From: Torreya grandis
Taxonomy: Eukaryota > Streptophyta > Pinopsida > Cupressales > Taxaceae
NCBI GenBank assembly: GCA_037957365.1
Contig: JARHVA010000316.1
Location: 496,001-560,000 of the forward strand
Direction of reading: 5' to 3'
DNA length: 64,000 bases
Part shown: piece after piece, positions 62,901 through 64,000 of the stretch
How positions within the stretch are numbered: the first letter of the stretch is position 1
Layout of the letters: each line of letters opens with the position of its first letter
Translations under genes and position numbers: made by a program
The notes under the pieces: model-generated
What the model was told of the DNA's origin: nothing
Seen by the model: only the letters and a program-made list of their open reading frames with translations
The model's database searches: none

Positions 62901-62970
62901 GGGCATGTTATTATCATTAGAAGTATTACCTGGTGTAGAAGAAGAACCATCACCTTGCATAGAAGCTCTT
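59970..62970 (-). pseudogene. DDE-type transposase-like gene with at least one intron
   Basis: On minus one protein can be followed from a Ser/Asn-rich N-terminus (ASMQGDGSSSTPGNTSND, about 62960) through TVPTMVEVLTSHNLIK (62620), RTRIDDPSLTDCWAFSGRLP (about 62065) and FDMCKPFYVKINQILTTCFK (61840-61780). Then come ILVVNFIKNYTLQPHNEVQS (61236-61295), IWSDNYAG (about 61010), GIQHFWSIFEVGHGKGEHDG (about 60910) and a Cys-rich TRDMSCFCYS (about 60620). The blocks resemble transposases of unnamed families with SDG-AGQ-KN and GHGKG-DG signatures. A donor CAA|GTATAA (60433) and acceptor ATAG (about 60342) frame an intron. The last exon ends LEGTLD-stop (59970-59972). Stops, mostly TAA/TAG, and frameshifts inactivate it. 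Confidence 0.65.
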
Positions 62971-63249
62971 ATGGATGCCCTTCTATCTGCTTACCTTTTT
63001 CTTTATTTTTATCTTTTCTCTTCAATTTCCTCATTTTTAACACTTTTATTGATCTTTTGTGATGACTTCTCAGCCCCATTATTTATATTTGCCAAAGTAA
63101 GACAATTTTAGATTTAAACTTGAAAAATATTAGTAATTCAAATAAAATAGATGAACAATTCATCAAATTTTCATAGTTGCAGTAGAAAAACTAGTTTGTA
63201 TTTAGAAAAAAAAAACACTCATTTTTGTGGTAAATGCAACAAGAAGTTA

Positions 63250-63395
63250 TGAATCACAAAGGGCGTATGTGCTTTAGAAAGCATTCACACCCTATAAGAT
63301 CCATGACCAACATGCAAATGCATTTATTTTCCCTTTGGTGGTTGTGGAAAGGGTGTATGTCTTTTGCAAAGGGTGCATGCCTTTCTCATATTTAC
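63250..63395. repeat. right cluster of GGGTGTATG words
   Basis: AAAGGGCGTATGTGCTTT (63264), AAAGGGTGTATGTCTTTTGC (63348) and AAAGGGTGCATGCCTTT (63368) are related to the left cluster but inverted as a block. See 48366-48402. Confidence 0.8.
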
Positions 63396-63499
63396 AAAAG
63401 AAATCTAGCTTTCCCTTCAATTTAGCCTTGGTTTTAGGCCTAGGAGGTCCCAAACCTAGATAAAAAATTTCATGGACCAACCAAGGAGATTTATAAGAA

Positions 63500-64000
63500 A
63501 TTTAGGGGTTTTTACCTTTTTATTGACACATCTGATCAGGGAACTTTTTTTAGTTAAAAACAAATTATATGGGTTTGTAGATTAGAAAGTTTATTTTTTA
63601 AATATAAAAAATAAATTAATGTTATAATATTATTTATAATTATTATTTAATTTTTACATAACATAGCTCCTTATATTATATATACATATCATCGTAAATT
63701 CTCTTATAAATTTTTGAATATTAATAGAATGCTTATAAAACTTATATCTCAATAATCTATACATTATCAACTATGCTTTAAAAAAAATAATTTTCATGAA
63801 GTTAAGGTCAAAAAGTTATGTTCATACACTTGCACTTTCAATTTTCCAACTATCTTAACTTGTAAAATTATCTAAAAATTATATACATAATAGAAAATTA
63901 ATTAAAAAAAAATTCAACAATCTTTAACATTTCACCTATCTATATATGAAATTTCATATAAAAATTCAATCATTTACTCAAAAAAAATGTGTTCATACAC
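63500..64000. other. AT-rich right edge, no feature recognised
   Basis: Very AT-rich with no frames or repeats. The missing RNase H/integrase of the Athila-related element is not seen here, so the right flank of the candidate transposon does not visibly restore that element. Confidence 0.5.

Larger units (their letters stand above)
48260..63500. mobile_element. candidate giant DNA transposon with internal satellite
   Basis: The borders are approximate. Evidence for one unit is a 37-bp word near the left (48366-48402) that recurs inverted near the right (63348-63384) with six mismatches, all transitions, inside clusters of GGGTGTAYGCCC-type words at both ends. A decayed transposase on minus (about 59970-62970) and an unknown multi-exon gene on + (48728-50756) point toward each other. 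A satellite array (about 53005-58775) lies between them. I did not find perfect terminal inverted repeats or a target duplication. Confidence 0.5.

Overview
The window looks like intergenic heterochromatin from a seed plant with a large genome. It is AT-rich. Every coding stretch I can name belongs to a transposable element and is broken by stops or frameshifts. I found no intact host gene, tRNA, rRNA or CRISPR array. A gymnosperm would fit the very long LTRs, the dense nesting and the many CAG-to-TAG type stops, but the species is inference only.

Left part (1-20079). A Ty3/gypsy chromovirus remnant on + (protease, RT, RNase H, integrase, chromodomain, then the start of its 3' LTR at 3401) lies next to a decayed rolling-circle element of Helentron type. 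The Helentron reads on + as a PIF1-like helicase followed by an endonuclease/exonuclease/phosphatase domain. Its helicase frame is split by a complete Tat-like Ty3/gypsy element on the minus strand (4324-14714) with two 2075-bp LTRs and a perfect 5-bp target duplication, ATGAT. That element has its archaeal-type RNase H upstream of RT and a degenerate RT-linked RNase H.

Middle part (20080-39636). A Ty1/copia element on the minus strand (gag, protease, integrase, RT, RNase H, initiator-Met type primer site) has about 2.5-kb LTRs. Its left LTR is split at 21781/30758 by a 9-kb LTR element (21782-30757) with no recognisable gag or pol. This inserted element carries an unknown acidic ORF and repeated motifs. 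By-eye LTR divergence is highest for copia, intermediate for the Tat-like element and lowest for the 9-kb element, which agrees with the nesting.

Right part (39637-64000). After about 5 kb of unassigned AT-rich DNA comes a gag-RT remnant of an Athila-related Ty3/gypsy element (about 44690-48240). It stops inside the end of RT, where a candidate giant DNA transposon begins (about 48260-63500). This candidate has inverted 37-bp subterminal repeats rich in GGGCATACACCC-type words, an unknown multi-exon gene on + near its left end and a decayed intron-containing DDE-type transposase on minus near its right end. Between the two convergent genes sits a 5.8-kb satellite array of about 16 units with a 368-369 bp period. 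This composite is the most interesting object in the window.
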